A DNA stretch of 21,310 nt from JBNJDJ01 sp051744845 (GCA_051744845.1 JBNJDJ010000029.1:1-21310); one strand, 5' to 3'; numbered from the stretch's first letter, positions 1 to 7,495 are shown. A program made the numbers and translations. Notes: generated from the letters alone by a model not told the origin.

Positions 1-178
1 ATTAATTATATTTAAAACGGATAAACCTATATAAAAGAAAAATTGGAAGATATATTAAAAAAATTACTATAAGTAGAATAATAATCTAGAGTGATATTGA
101 TTTTGATATTAACAAGGAAAAATATAAAAAAATTAAAAAATTACTTTCTAAATTTTAAAAAATATGTTATTATAATAA
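1..178. other. Non-coding or decayed DNA upstream of the peroxiredoxin promoter
   Basis: Every frame is interrupted by stop codons. One forward frame reads as Lys/Ile-rich peptide between stops at 3-5, 87-89 and about 156, which could be the eroded tail of an upstream gene, but A+T-rich DNA gives such frames by chance. A 12-bp perfect palindrome, TTATTATAATAA, sits at 167-178 just upstream of the likely -35 box. Nothing else is recognisable. Confidence 0.4.
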
Positions 179-207
179 TTGCAAAGTTATAAAGGTTATA
201 ATATTAT
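179..207 (+). promoter_or_regulatory. Probable sigma-70-type promoter of the peroxiredoxin gene
   Basis: TTGCAA at 179-184 and TATTAT at 202-207 are separated by 17 bp, each one or two bases from consensus. The predicted start of transcription near 214 leaves a leader of about 70 nt before the first ATG. The assignment rests on sequence match alone, and A+T-rich DNA produces many -10-like strings. Confidence 0.5.
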
Positions 208-209
208 AA
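196..209. promoter_or_regulatory. Candidate PerR-like operator over the peroxiredoxin -10
   Basis: TTATAATATTATAA is a perfect 14-bp palindrome made of the two half-sites of the Bacillus PerR box (TTATAAT-N-ATTATAA), but without the single central base. It covers the predicted -10 at 202-207, where a repressor would block RNA polymerase. A peroxide-sensing repressor in front of a peroxiredoxin makes biological sense. The missing spacer base and the A+T bias keep this tentative. Confidence 0.35.
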
Positions 210-284
210 AAAATATAAATAGCAAATGTTTAAAACGGTTGTCATTGGGTAAGTTAATTAAAGAGTGATTTATAAGGAGGGGAT

Positions 285-995
285 ATGCCAAAACCATTTA
301 AAGCTGGATGTTCACAGCCTAAAAAGCAAGTAAAAGTAAATGAAAATGAAGAAGTTAAAGAAGAGAAAAATGAGGAGGAGATTTCAACTATGGTAAAAGT
401 AGGACAAGAAGCACCAAACTTTGAGTTAGCTGGATATCACAAAGGTGAGTTTAAACAATTTAATTTAGAGGAATTTAGAGGTAAGTGGGTATTACTTTGT
501 TTTTATCCTGGAGACTTTACTTTTGTCTGAGCGACTGAAGTTTCAGCAGTTGCTGATAAATATTCCGAATTAACTGATCTTGATGTAGAAGTACTTTCTG
601 TAAGTGTGGATAGCGTATTTGTTCATAAAATGTGGAATGATAAAGAATTAAGTAAAATGGTAGATGATGGAATTCCTTATCCAATGCTTTCAGACCAAGG
701 TGGAAAAGTAGGATCACTTTATGGAGTATATGATGAAGAAGGTGGAGTAGAAAACAGAGGAAGATTTATTATTGACCCTGATGGAATTATTCAAGGTTTT
801 GAAGTTTTAACACCACCTGTTGGAAGAAACGTATCAGAAACTATACGTCAAGTAAAAGCTTTCCAAACAGTTAGAGAAAGTGAAGGAACTGAAGCAACAC
901 CTTCTGGATGGGAACCAGGAAAGAAAACATTAAAGCCAGGTCCAGATTTAGTGGGAAATGTATGGAAAGAGTGGGATGTTAAAGATAATTATTAA
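285..995 (+). CDS. prxU: Selenocysteine-containing peroxiredoxin (in-frame UGA at 528-530)
   Basis: A thiol/selenol peroxidase that should reduce H2O2 and organic hydroperoxides in the cytoplasm. The frame stays open from 285 to 995 except for one TGA at 528-530. That codon lies exactly where the peroxidatic residue belongs: P-G-D-F-T-F-V-U-A-T-E replaces the family's PGDFTFVCPTE, keeping the P-x-x-x-T-x-x-C/U pattern. The C-terminal part is typical Prx1/AhpC type (NRGRFIIDPDG, TPPVGRN, GWEPGKKT). The usual resolving Cys, in E-V-C-P, is replaced by Thr in E-A-T-P (residue 205 from ATG 285). Two starts are plausible: ATG 285 with AAGGAGG at 274-280, and in-frame ATG 390 with GAGGAGGAG at 372-380. 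The second gives 201 residues, the normal family length, and puts Sec at residue 47, the position I recall for the PrxU of Eubacterium acidaminophilum. The first adds a 35-residue, Lys/Glu-rich extension carrying one Cys. A terminator follows directly, so the gene is probably monocistronic. Confidence 0.93.
543..556 (+). promoter_or_regulatory. Candidate bacterial SECIS hairpin of the peroxiredoxin
   Basis: TCAGC (543-547) and GCTGA (552-556) pair perfectly around the loop AGTT (548-551). The apical loop starts 17 nt after the UGA, with G in its second position. That agrees with the bacterial SECIS consensus of about 16-37 nt from UGA and a G in the first two loop bases, recognised by SelB. 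An overlapping alternative pairs 531-537 with 547-553 around a 9-nt loop that also contains GU. The sequence cannot decide between them. Confidence 0.65.
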
Positions 996-1005
996 AAAAA
1001 TATAT

Positions 1006-1041
1006 ATAAGGTAATCTATTTTTTAGATTACCTTATTTTTT
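1006..1041 (+). terminator. Intrinsic terminator after the peroxiredoxin
   Basis: A 13-bp perfect stem (1006-1018 with 1024-1036) encloses a TTTTT loop and is followed by a run of T to 1041. It separates the peroxiredoxin from the ROK-proS unit. Confidence 0.9.
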
Positions 1042-1065
1042 AGTTAAATAAAAAACAAAAAAATA

Positions 1066-1094
1066 TTGAAGAACATCTAAAATTATAATACAAT
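1066..1094 (+). promoter_or_regulatory. Probable promoter of the ROK kinase-proS unit
   Basis: TTGAAG (1066-1071) and TACAAT (1089-1094) lie 17 bp apart, downstream of the preceding terminator. A second -10-like TATAAT at 1084-1089 has only 12 bp spacing from the same -35, so it is less likely. Confidence 0.5.
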
Positions 1095-1140
1095 ACATGT
1101 AGATGCACTAGCAAAATGAAGCTTTTCAGAAGGGAGATAT

Positions 1141-2085
1141 ATGTTTATAGGAATTGATATAGGTGGAACTACAATAAAAGGTGGATTAATCGATAATAAA
1201 GGAAGTATTATACATAAAAAGAGACTTCCCACGCTTCAGTGGAGAGTCCCCATGGAGATAATTAAAGATGTAGCTAAAGTTATAAATTGGTTGTCAGATA
1301 AAACTAATAAAAATATTGAGGTAGTCGGTGTTGGTGTTCCAGGTGTTATTAGCCAAAGTAATGATTTTATAGAAAAATGTGCAAATATAAATTTAGAAAA
1401 AATTCCGTTAAAAGATAAGTTAGAAGAGTTAACAAATGAGACTATATTTGTAGATAATGATGCTAATGTAGCTGCTATTGCAGAATATGAAGTTGGTGCT
1501 TTAAAAAAATACAAAAGTGGGATTTTACTTACTTTAGGAACAGGAATTGGTGGAGGTATTATTGTCAATAATCAAGTTGTTAGAGGTTACCATGGAGCAG
1601 GAGCTGAAGTGGGCCATATGGTTGTTGGGAATAATTTTTATACGTGTAATTGCGGAAGAAATGGATGTTTAGAAACATTTGCTTCTGCAACTGGAATTAA
1701 TAAATATGCTAAAAAATTACTAGATGAGTCTAAAGAAAAAAGTAGTTTAAGAAATTATAAATCTTTAAGTGCAAAGATTGTTTTTGATGAAGCTAAAAAT
1801 GGGGATAAATTAGCACTAAAAGTAGTAGATCGTATGTCTCACTATTTAGCTATTGGGATTGTTAATTTAATAAATTTATTAGATCCTCAAGGAATAGCAA
1901 TTGGTGGTGGGGTGTCACATGCAGGAGAGTTTTTAATAGATAAAATAAATGAACATATTGAAAAGCAACTTTATTCAGATCATTTAGATATTGCAAAAAT
2001 TGTTTTAGCAAAGTTAGGTAATGATGCTGGAATTATTGGTGCTGGATATATGGCAAAGATTATTATAAATAAAAATAGGAGATGA
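1141..2085 (+). CDS. ROK family sugar kinase, probably glucokinase
   Basis: Likely phosphorylates glucose or a related hexose with ATP in the cytoplasm, feeding glycolysis. The N-terminus carries the ATP phosphate-binding motif (GIDIGGTTIKGG, residues 4-15). The catalytic Asp lies in VDNDANVAA (about residue 107), and LTLGTGIGGG (130-139) is the second phosphate motif. The ROK zinc site is complete: His159 in EVGH plus Cys169, Cys171 and Cys176 in CNCGRNGC. The length of 314 residues is normal for glucokinases of this family. ATG 1141 is preceded by AAGGGAG. The stop codon overlaps an upstream ATG of the next gene, so it is co-transcribed with proS. ROK members also include fructokinases and N-acetylhexosamine kinases and repressors. 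No DNA-binding domain is present here, and the exact sugar cannot be read from sequence. Confidence 0.88.
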   Translation: MFIGIDIGGTTIKGGLIDNKGSIIHKKRLPTLQWRVPMEIIKDVAKVINWLSDKTNKNIEVVGVGVPGVISQSNDFIEKCANINLEKIPLKDKLEELTNETIFVDNDANVAAIAEYEVGALKKYKSGILLTLGTGIGGGIIVNNQVVRGYHGAGAEVGHMVVGNNFYTCNCGRNGCLETFASATGINKYAKKLLDESKEKSSLRNYKSLSAKIVFDEAKNGDKLALKVVDRMSHYLAIGIVNLINLLDPQGIAIGGGVSHAGEFLIDKINEHIEKQLYSDHLDIAKIVLAKLGNDAGIIGAGYMAKIIINKNRR

Positions 2086-2090
2086 TTATT

Positions 2091-3812
2091 ATGAGAATGT
2101 CAGATTTATATATGCCAACATTAAAGGAAGACCCAACAGATTCAGATGTTGTTTCAGACAAACTATTAAGAAGAGCAGGAATGGTAAGAAAGTTAGTTTC
2201 TGGAATATATTCTTATATGCCATTAGGTAATAGAGTTTTACAAAAAGTTGAAAATATTGTAAGAGAAGAGCAAGATAAAGCAGGATTTCAAGAAGTTTTA
2301 ATGTCTGCAGTTCAACCTAGAGAATTATGGGATGCGACTGGTAGATGGGAAGATTTTGGACCAGAGATGTTTAAGTTAAATGATAGAAAAGGAAGACAAT
2401 TTTGCTTAGGTCCAACTCACGAAGAATACTTTACAGATTTTGTAAAAAATGAGCTTAATTCATATAAACAATTACCTCTTATCATATACCAAATTCAAAA
2501 TAAGTATAGAGATGAAAGAAGACCTAGAGCAGGTTTAATTAGAGGTAGAGAGTTTTTAATGAAAGATGCTTATAATTTTGATAAAAATGAAGAAGGTATG
2601 AAAAAATCATATGAAAGAGTATGGAAATCATATGAAAAGACTTTTGATCGCCTAGGTTTTGAATATAAAATAGTACAAGGCGATAGTGGAAATATGGGCG
2701 GTAATGTTTCACATGAATTTATTGCATTAACATCTGGTGGAGAAGCTAAAATTGCTTATTGTGATGATTGTGATTTTGCTCAAACTGATGAAATAGCTAA
2801 ATCTGTTACTAATGAATATAAAGAAGATGATGATATATTAAAATTAGAAAAAGTTTTAACTCCTGATGTTAAAACAATTGAACAGTTAAAAGAATATTTT
2901 GATTTACCTAAAAAGAAATTTGTAAAAACACTTTTATATAAATTAGAAGGTAGAGATGAAGTAATAGCTGTTGTTATACCAGGAGATAGAGAACTTAATA
3001 CAGTTAAATTATCTAAGTATTTAAATATACATCCTGAAAAAATTGTTATGTTAGAAGAACATGAAATAAAAGATTTAGCTGGTTCTATCCTAGGTTTTGT
3101 AGGACCAATTGGTCTAAAAGATGATGTAAGAATAATTGTAGATTCTAGAATTAAAGAGATGAGAAACTTTATTATAGGTGCAAATGAAAAAGATTATCAC
3201 TTTAAAAATGCTAATTTCCCAAAAGATTTAGAACACGAAGAAGTAAAAGATTTATTAAATGCTAGACAAGGAGATATATGTCCTGATTGTGGTTCTAAGA
3301 TTAAAATTGATGTTGGTATAGAAATCGGAAATATTTTTCAATTTGGTACAAAATATTCTAAAGGTCTAGATGCTACGTTTTTAGACGAAAACGGGAAAGA
3401 ACAGTATTTCTGGATGGGTTCACATGGAATCGGTGTTTCAAGAATAATTGCTGCTTTAATTGAACAAAATCATGATGAAAATGGAATAATTTGGCCTATA
3501 AATACAGCACCTTATCAAGTTGAAGTTAATGTTTTACATGGTAAAGATGATGAAAAAGTTGAATTTGGAGAAAAAATTTATAATTCTCTAAAAGAAAAAG
3601 GTATTGAAGTACTTTTTGATGATAGAAAAGAGCGTATCGGAGTTAAGTTTAATGAAATGGATTTACTTGGTATTCCTTTAAGAATAGTAGTAGGAAGAAG
3701 AGCAGATGAAGGAATCGTTGAATTTTCAACTAGAAAGGATATGGAAGTAGAAGAAATAAATTATGAAAAAGCAATACAAAGAGTAGTTGAAAAAGTAAAC
3801 GCAGCTTTATAA
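2091..3812 (+). CDS. proS: Prolyl-tRNA synthetase, bacterial long form
   Basis: Class II aminoacyl-tRNA synthetase that charges tRNA-Pro for translation. The start MRMSDLYMPTLKEDP matches the family N-terminus. Motif 2 reads RDERRPRAGLIRGREFLMKD and motif 3 HGIGVSRIIAALIEQ. Between them sits the insertion (editing) domain, about residues 225-405, which removes mischarged alanine. A C-terminal anticodon-binding domain follows. The length of 573 residues fits the bacterial type with insertion. I chose ATG 2091 because AGGAG at 2077-2081 touches an upstream ATG at 2082 but lies 9 nt before 2091; ATG 2097 is also possible. It follows the ROK kinase without a gap and is closed by a terminator. No T-box leader is visible in front of the unit. 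Confidence 0.97.
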   Translation: MRMSDLYMPTLKEDPTDSDVVSDKLLRRAGMVRKLVSGIYSYMPLGNRVLQKVENIVREEQDKAGFQEVLMSAVQPRELWDATGRWEDFGPEMFKLNDRKGRQFCLGPTHEEYFTDFVKNELNSYKQLPLIIYQIQNKYRDERRPRAGLIRGREFLMKDAYNFDKNEEGMKKSYERVWKSYEKTFDRLGFEYKIVQGDSGNMGGNVSHEFIALTSGGEAKIAYCDDCDFAQTDEIAKSVTNEYKEDDDILKLEKVLTPDVKTIEQLKEYFDLPKKKFVKTLLYKLEGRDEVIAVVIPGDRELNTVKLSKYLNIHPEKIVMLEEHEIKDLAGSILGFVGPIGLKDDVRIIVDSRIKEMRNFIIGANEKDYHFKNANFPKDLEHEEVKDLLNARQGDICPDCGSKIKIDVGIEIGNIFQFGTKYSKGLDATFLDENGKEQYFWMGSHGIGVSRIIAALIEQNHDENGIIWPINTAPYQVEVNVLHGKDDEKVEFGEKIYNSLKEKGIEVLFDDRKERIGVKFNEMDLLGIPLRIVVGRRADEGIVEFSTRKDMEVEEINYEKAIQRVVEKVNAAL

Positions 3813-3820
3813 AAATAATT

Positions 3821-3854
3821 AACCATATTTCAGTATTGAGATATGGTTTTTTTT
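3821..3854 (+). terminator. Intrinsic terminator after proS
   Basis: A 12-bp stem (3821-3832 with 3837-3848, one G-U pair) with a GTAT loop runs into a T tract ending at 3854. Confidence 0.92.
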
Positions 3855-3888
3855 CAAATAGTGTTAAAAAATATATTTGGAGGATTTA

Positions 3889-5367
3889 ATGAAAAAGTTA
3901 GAAGTTTTTAATTTTACTGATGAAGTTTTAGAAATTCTAGATAATTTAGAATATGATTTAATAGGACTTTCAAAAGAGATCAAAGAGTATTTTAAAGAAA
4001 TTTTAAAAAGACATTCTAAGCGCGTAAGTATAAAAAGACGTGTAAAATCTAAAGAAAGTTTAAAAGGTAAAATTTTTAGAGACAGATATTTTGCAATGTT
4101 TGATAAACCAATAGAGGTTATTAATTTTTTATCAGATTTGATTGGTATCCGTGTTGAATGTAGATTTAGTGATGAAGAAGGAGAAATCTTTGAAATACTT
4201 ACTAACTATTTTGATATGATAGATGAAAATGGTTATTATTATAATATTAATCAACCAAATATTTTATTAGATTTAAATCAAAGTCAGCCTCAAAAATTAA
4301 AAAATGGATTTGAAATATACAAAATTGATGGTTTTTATAAAACAGATGATAGAATGTATAATTTTGAATTACAAATTCAGTCATTAGTTAATGCTTTTTG
4401 GAGTGATATTGAGCATGAAATCATTTATAAAAATAATGACTATATTTTATGGGATAATTTTTATGAAGAGATTTTAGCTTCAATAAAACAAAATTTATTA
4501 CTAATTGATGAAGAACTTAAGATTTTAGATAATCATTTTAATAAAATAACTACCGATGATTTAAAGGAAAGACAAAATGAGTTAGAAAAAACTTTGTCTA
4601 AGATGATTTATTCAATGTTTTCAAGAAAAATGAAGGATTCTATGGGTTTTATTGTAGATTTTAGCGAATCAAGTGATTCGATAGTTAAATATATTTTTAA
4701 ATCTCAAGGAGCAGATAATATTGATAAGTATCAAAAAACATTTGCTCAAACATTTACTAGAATTAATGAAATAGAAAAAAAAGATATAGATTTTAAAAAA
4801 GAGTTAGTTTTAGAAAGAAAGCCAGTTTTCACATCACATTTTACTAAAAAAATAGGGAATCACATTTTAAAAAAGATTCATAGTGACTTTGACTGGACTT
4901 TATTTTTTAGAATACTTTTTGAAATTGAATTAGGAAACAATGTAGAAGATTTTGAAGGGTATCTAGAATATATAAAATATAGATTTATGATTATTTCGGC
5001 GTATAATAAAATTAAAACATGTTTTGACCAAGAGTTAAGTGAAATTGTAGTCAAAGACGTTTTAAAAATTGTAGCTGACCATTTTGTTAAATATGATGAT
5101 TTAACTTTTCTTTATGATGCGAACTTAGAAAATATAATTGATATAATAAATAGATTGATATTAGTTTTTATAGAAAAAGTTAATTCAAAAGAGCAATTTA
5201 TTAATTATAAAAAACATTTAATGCATCTTATTAATGTACAAATTGTTACTGTGTTAAATAAAAAAGAAAAAATAGATGAAATTCAAGATATAATAAGATT
5301 TATAGTTAATAATTCAACAAATAGTCAAGAATTACAAGAAAGTATAATAAAATATATAGATGGTTAA
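3889..5367 (+). CDS. RelA/SpoT-domain protein with altered active-site motifs and a long C-terminal extension
   Basis: Residues about 40-185 resemble the (p)ppGpp synthetase fold. Visible are R51-x-K53-x-x-x-S57 of the ATP-binding motif, the acidic strand LSDLIGIRVECRF (Asp83), and FELQIQSLVNAFWSDIEHEI (Glu160), equal to the family's EIQIRT...FW..IEH. Two motifs are altered. The guanine-binding NGYxSxH segment reads N139-G-F-E-I-Y-K, with Tyr to Phe and His to Lys. The Arg of QIRT is Gln164. No HD hydrolase, TGS or ACT domain is seen, and the final 300 residues are Lys/Glu/Ile-rich, apparently helical, and match nothing I recognise. The start is ATG 3889, 5 nt after GGAGG at 3879-3883; a TTG at 3877 overlaps that site and was rejected. 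It may be a divergent alarmone synthetase, a pyrophosphokinase with another acceptor, or an inactive regulator. It lies between a terminator and the htpG promoter, so it is probably a single-gene unit. Confidence 0.75.
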   Translation: MKKLEVFNFTDEVLEILDNLEYDLIGLSKEIKEYFKEILKRHSKRVSIKRRVKSKESLKGKIFRDRYFAMFDKPIEVINFLSDLIGIRVECRFSDEEGEIFEILTNYFDMIDENGYYYNINQPNILLDLNQSQPQKLKNGFEIYKIDGFYKTDDRMYNFELQIQSLVNAFWSDIEHEIIYKNNDYILWDNFYEEILASIKQNLLLIDEELKILDNHFNKITTDDLKERQNELEKTLSKMIYSMFSRKMKDSMGFIVDFSESSDSIVKYIFKSQGADNIDKYQKTFAQTFTRINEIEKKDIDFKKELVLERKPVFTSHFTKKIGNHILKKIHSDFDWTLFFRILFEIELGNNVEDFEGYLEYIKYRFMIISAYNKIKTCFDQELSEIVVKDVLKIVADHFVKYDDLTFLYDANLENIIDIINRLILVFIEKVNSKEQFINYKKHLMHLINVQIVTVLNKKEKIDEIQDIIRFIVNNSTNSQELQESIIKYIDG

Positions 5368-5400
5368 TCGAAATTCAGACTTTTATTAATAAAAAATATA

Positions 5401-5409
5401 TGTTATAAT
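5401..5409 (+). promoter_or_regulatory. Extended -10 promoter of htpG
   Basis: TGTTATAAT is a perfect extended -10 (TG-n-TATAAT). The matching -35 position holds only TTTTAT. No CIRCE inverted repeat (TTAGCACTC...GAGTGCTAA) is present, so HrcA control is not indicated. Confidence 0.55.
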
Positions 5410-5442
5410 TTTTTTTGGTAAAAGTATAAAAAGGAGGTTTTT

Positions 5443-7326
5443 ATGACAAATAAAAATTCATATTCATTTAAAACAGAAACACAAAAAATGTTAGATATTA
5501 TGATTCACTCGATTTATACTCACAAGGAGATTTTTTTAAGAGAGTTAATCTCTAATAGTGCAGATGCGTTAAATAAAGTAAGATTTCAATCTTTATCAAA
5601 TGATAATATTGACAAAGATAATTTAAGAATCGATTTAGAATTAGATAAAGATAAAAGAACAATAACTATTAAAGACACAGGTATTGGTATGAGCGAAGAC
5701 GAAGTTATTAAAAACATTGGTACAGTTGCTCAATCTGGATCTCAAAAGTTTGTTAAAGCGCTTAAAGAAGAGGAAGATGCACTAGATATTATTGGACAAT
5801 TCGGTGTAGGTTTTTATTCATCTTTTATGGTAGCTAGTTCAGTTGAAATAGAGACAAAAAAAGAAGGTGAAGAAGCTATTTATTGGCATTCTGAAGGGCT
5901 TGATTCATATGTCATTGAAGAATGTGATAAAGAACAAAGAGGGACTAAAATCACTTTACACTTGAGAAAAGGAGAAGAATTTGACAAGTTATTAGAGTCT
6001 AGTAAAATTAAAAGCTTAGTTAAAAAACATTCTAATTATATTCCTTTTCCAATTTATATGGATGTAGAGACTCAGGTTCCTGATGAAGATGCAGATGAAG
6101 AATATGCAATGAAAACTGTTGTTGAAAATCAAGTTTTAAATTCTATGAAGCCACTTTGGAAAAAGAGAAAAAGTGAAATAGAACAAAAAGAATATAATGA
6201 GTTTTATAAAAACAATTATTTTGATTTCCAAGATCCATTAAAAGTTATTCATACAAAAGCAGAAGGTAGATTTAGATATAATGCAATGTTATTTATACCT
6301 AATAAATTACCTCAAAACTTTATGCAACAGGATTCAAATAATTTAGGTATTGATTTATACTCTAAACAAGTATTTATAATGAAAAATGCAGATAATGTAT
6401 TACCTGATTATTTAAATTTTGTAAAAGGTGTTGTCGAATCACCTGATTTTTCACTAAATATTTCTAGAGAATTACTACAAAAAAATAGACTTATTAATAA
6501 AATAGGAAATAATTTAGAGAAAAAAATTATCAGAACTTTAAAAAAGACATTAAAGAAAGATCGTAAGGAATATGAAAAATGGTGGAATGAATTTGGTGTA
6601 GCTATAAAAACTGGTATTCACCAGAATCCAAATAAAAAAGACGATTTAAAAGACTTACTAATTTTTAATACAAATAAATCAAAAGATGCTTATAGATCAT
6701 TAACTGAATATGTTGATTCTATGAAAGATGATCAAGATAATATATATTATTTAGTGACTCAAGATAAAGAAAAAGCTATGAATTTGCCGCAATTAGAAAA
6801 GATTAATGATAAAGGTTATGAAGTGTTATTCTTTACTGATCCAGTTGATGAGTTTATGATAAGAGCTATTGACGAATTTGAAGATTATGAATTAAAGTCA
6901 TTAAATAAAGCTAGTGGTGATTTTGAAGACGATGAAAAAATTGATAAAATTAAGGAAGAAAATACTGATTTATTATCCGTTTTAAAAGATAATTTAGATG
7001 AAAAGATTGATGAAATTAAAATATCATCTAAATTAAAAGATACTGCAGTATGTCTTGTAACAGATGATATGGGAATGAGTCTTCATACAGAAGAGCTACT
7101 TAGAAAAGTTCAAGATATTCCTTCAAGTTCTAAGAAAATTTTAGAAATAAATCCAGACCATAAAGTGTTTGAAGTTTTAAAACAAGAATTTGAAACTAAT
7201 AGTAATTCTGAAAAATTAAAAGAATATAGTGAATTGTTATTAAATCAAGCATATTTAATGGAAGGTTTAGAGCTTGAAAATCCTACGAAATTTGCTAATC
7301 AAATCTCAAAATTAATGACTAAATAA
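5443..7326 (+). CDS. htpG: Molecular chaperone HtpG (bacterial Hsp90)
   Basis: ATP-dependent cytosolic dimeric chaperone acting on partly folded proteins. The N-terminal GHKL ATPase domain shows all its motifs: ELISNSADALNKVR with catalytic Glu34 and Mg-binding Asn38, DTGIGMS (78-84), and GQFGVGFYSS for the ATP lid. The middle domain holds the ISRELLQ motif, whose Arg contacts the ATP gamma-phosphate. The acidic, helical C-terminal dimerisation part follows. The length of 627 residues is normal. ATG 5443 is set by AAGGAGG at 5431-5437. It has its own promoter and a strong terminator, so it is monocistronic. Confidence 0.97.
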   Translation: MTNKNSYSFKTETQKMLDIMIHSIYTHKEIFLRELISNSADALNKVRFQSLSNDNIDKDNLRIDLELDKDKRTITIKDTGIGMSEDEVIKNIGTVAQSGSQKFVKALKEEEDALDIIGQFGVGFYSSFMVASSVEIETKKEGEEAIYWHSEGLDSYVIEECDKEQRGTKITLHLRKGEEFDKLLESSKIKSLVKKHSNYIPFPIYMDVETQVPDEDADEEYAMKTVVENQVLNSMKPLWKKRKSEIEQKEYNEFYKNNYFDFQDPLKVIHTKAEGRFRYNAMLFIPNKLPQNFMQQDSNNLGIDLYSKQVFIMKNADNVLPDYLNFVKGVVESPDFSLNISRELLQKNRLINKIGNNLEKKIIRTLKKTLKKDRKEYEKWWNEFGVAIKTGIHQNPNKKDDLKDLLIFNTNKSKDAYRSLTEYVDSMKDDQDNIYYLVTQDKEKAMNLPQLEKINDKGYEVLFFTDPVDEFMIRAIDEFEDYELKSLNKASGDFEDDEKIDKIKEENTDLLSVLKDNLDEKIDEIKISSKLKDTAVCLVTDDMGMSLHTEELLRKVQDIPSSSKKILEINPDHKVFEVLKQEFETNSNSEKLKEYSELLLNQAYLMEGLELENPTKFANQISKLMTK

Positions 7327-7338
7327 TTAAATATAAAT

Positions 7339-7375
7339 AAAACTCGGAAATTTTTCCGAGTTTTGTTATTTTTTG
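7339..7375 (+). terminator. Intrinsic terminator after htpG
   Basis: An 11-bp stem (7339-7349 with 7354-7364; AACTCGGAA core) has an ATTT loop and is followed by T-rich DNA to about 7375. Confidence 0.92.
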
Positions 7376-7446
7376 AGTAAATTTTACAAAAATATAATAT
7401 TTTAATTTAAATTTTCTTTTCCTATCATAGCAACGTCTTAAAAGAT

Positions 7447-7462
7447 TACCTAACGTTAGGTA
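7447..7462. promoter_or_regulatory. 16-bp perfect palindrome upstream of the peptide transporter
   Basis: TACCTAACGTTAGGTA is an exact palindrome, much richer in C and G than its surroundings, ending 33 bp before the -35 of the transporter promoter. It may be an operator for a dimeric regulator. If transcribed from an upstream start it would form a hairpin, and AGCAA near 7429 and TTGCT near 7470 could pair around it. I do not recognise a riboswitch class. Confidence 0.5.
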
Positions 7463-7495
7463 GGCGGTTATTGCTTAATGTATGGAGATTTTTTC

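Noticed and set aside
3..158. Remnant of an upstream gene in the first 160 bases
   Set aside because: Short Lys/Ile-rich frames broken by stops, no recognisable family; expected by chance in such A+T-rich DNA.
528..530. TGA as an ordinary nonsense mutation making a peroxiredoxin pseudogene, or as Trp in a recoded genome
   Set aside because: It sits precisely at the catalytic residue, the rest of the frame is intact, and other genes use TGG for Trp with TGA as a normal stop. A second TGA at a SelW active site supports Sec.
3877..3888. Earlier TTG start for the RelA/SpoT-like gene
   Set aside because: The TTG overlaps the ribosome binding site GGAGG that properly serves ATG 3889.
5368..5442. 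CIRCE/HrcA site in front of htpG
   Set aside because: No TTAGCACTC inverted repeat or close variant is present.
7429..7475. Known riboswitch (for example a guanidine-II type with ACGR loops) before the OPT gene
   Set aside because: The palindrome loop is ACGU rather than ACGR, there is no second matching hairpin, and the good promoter lies downstream of it.
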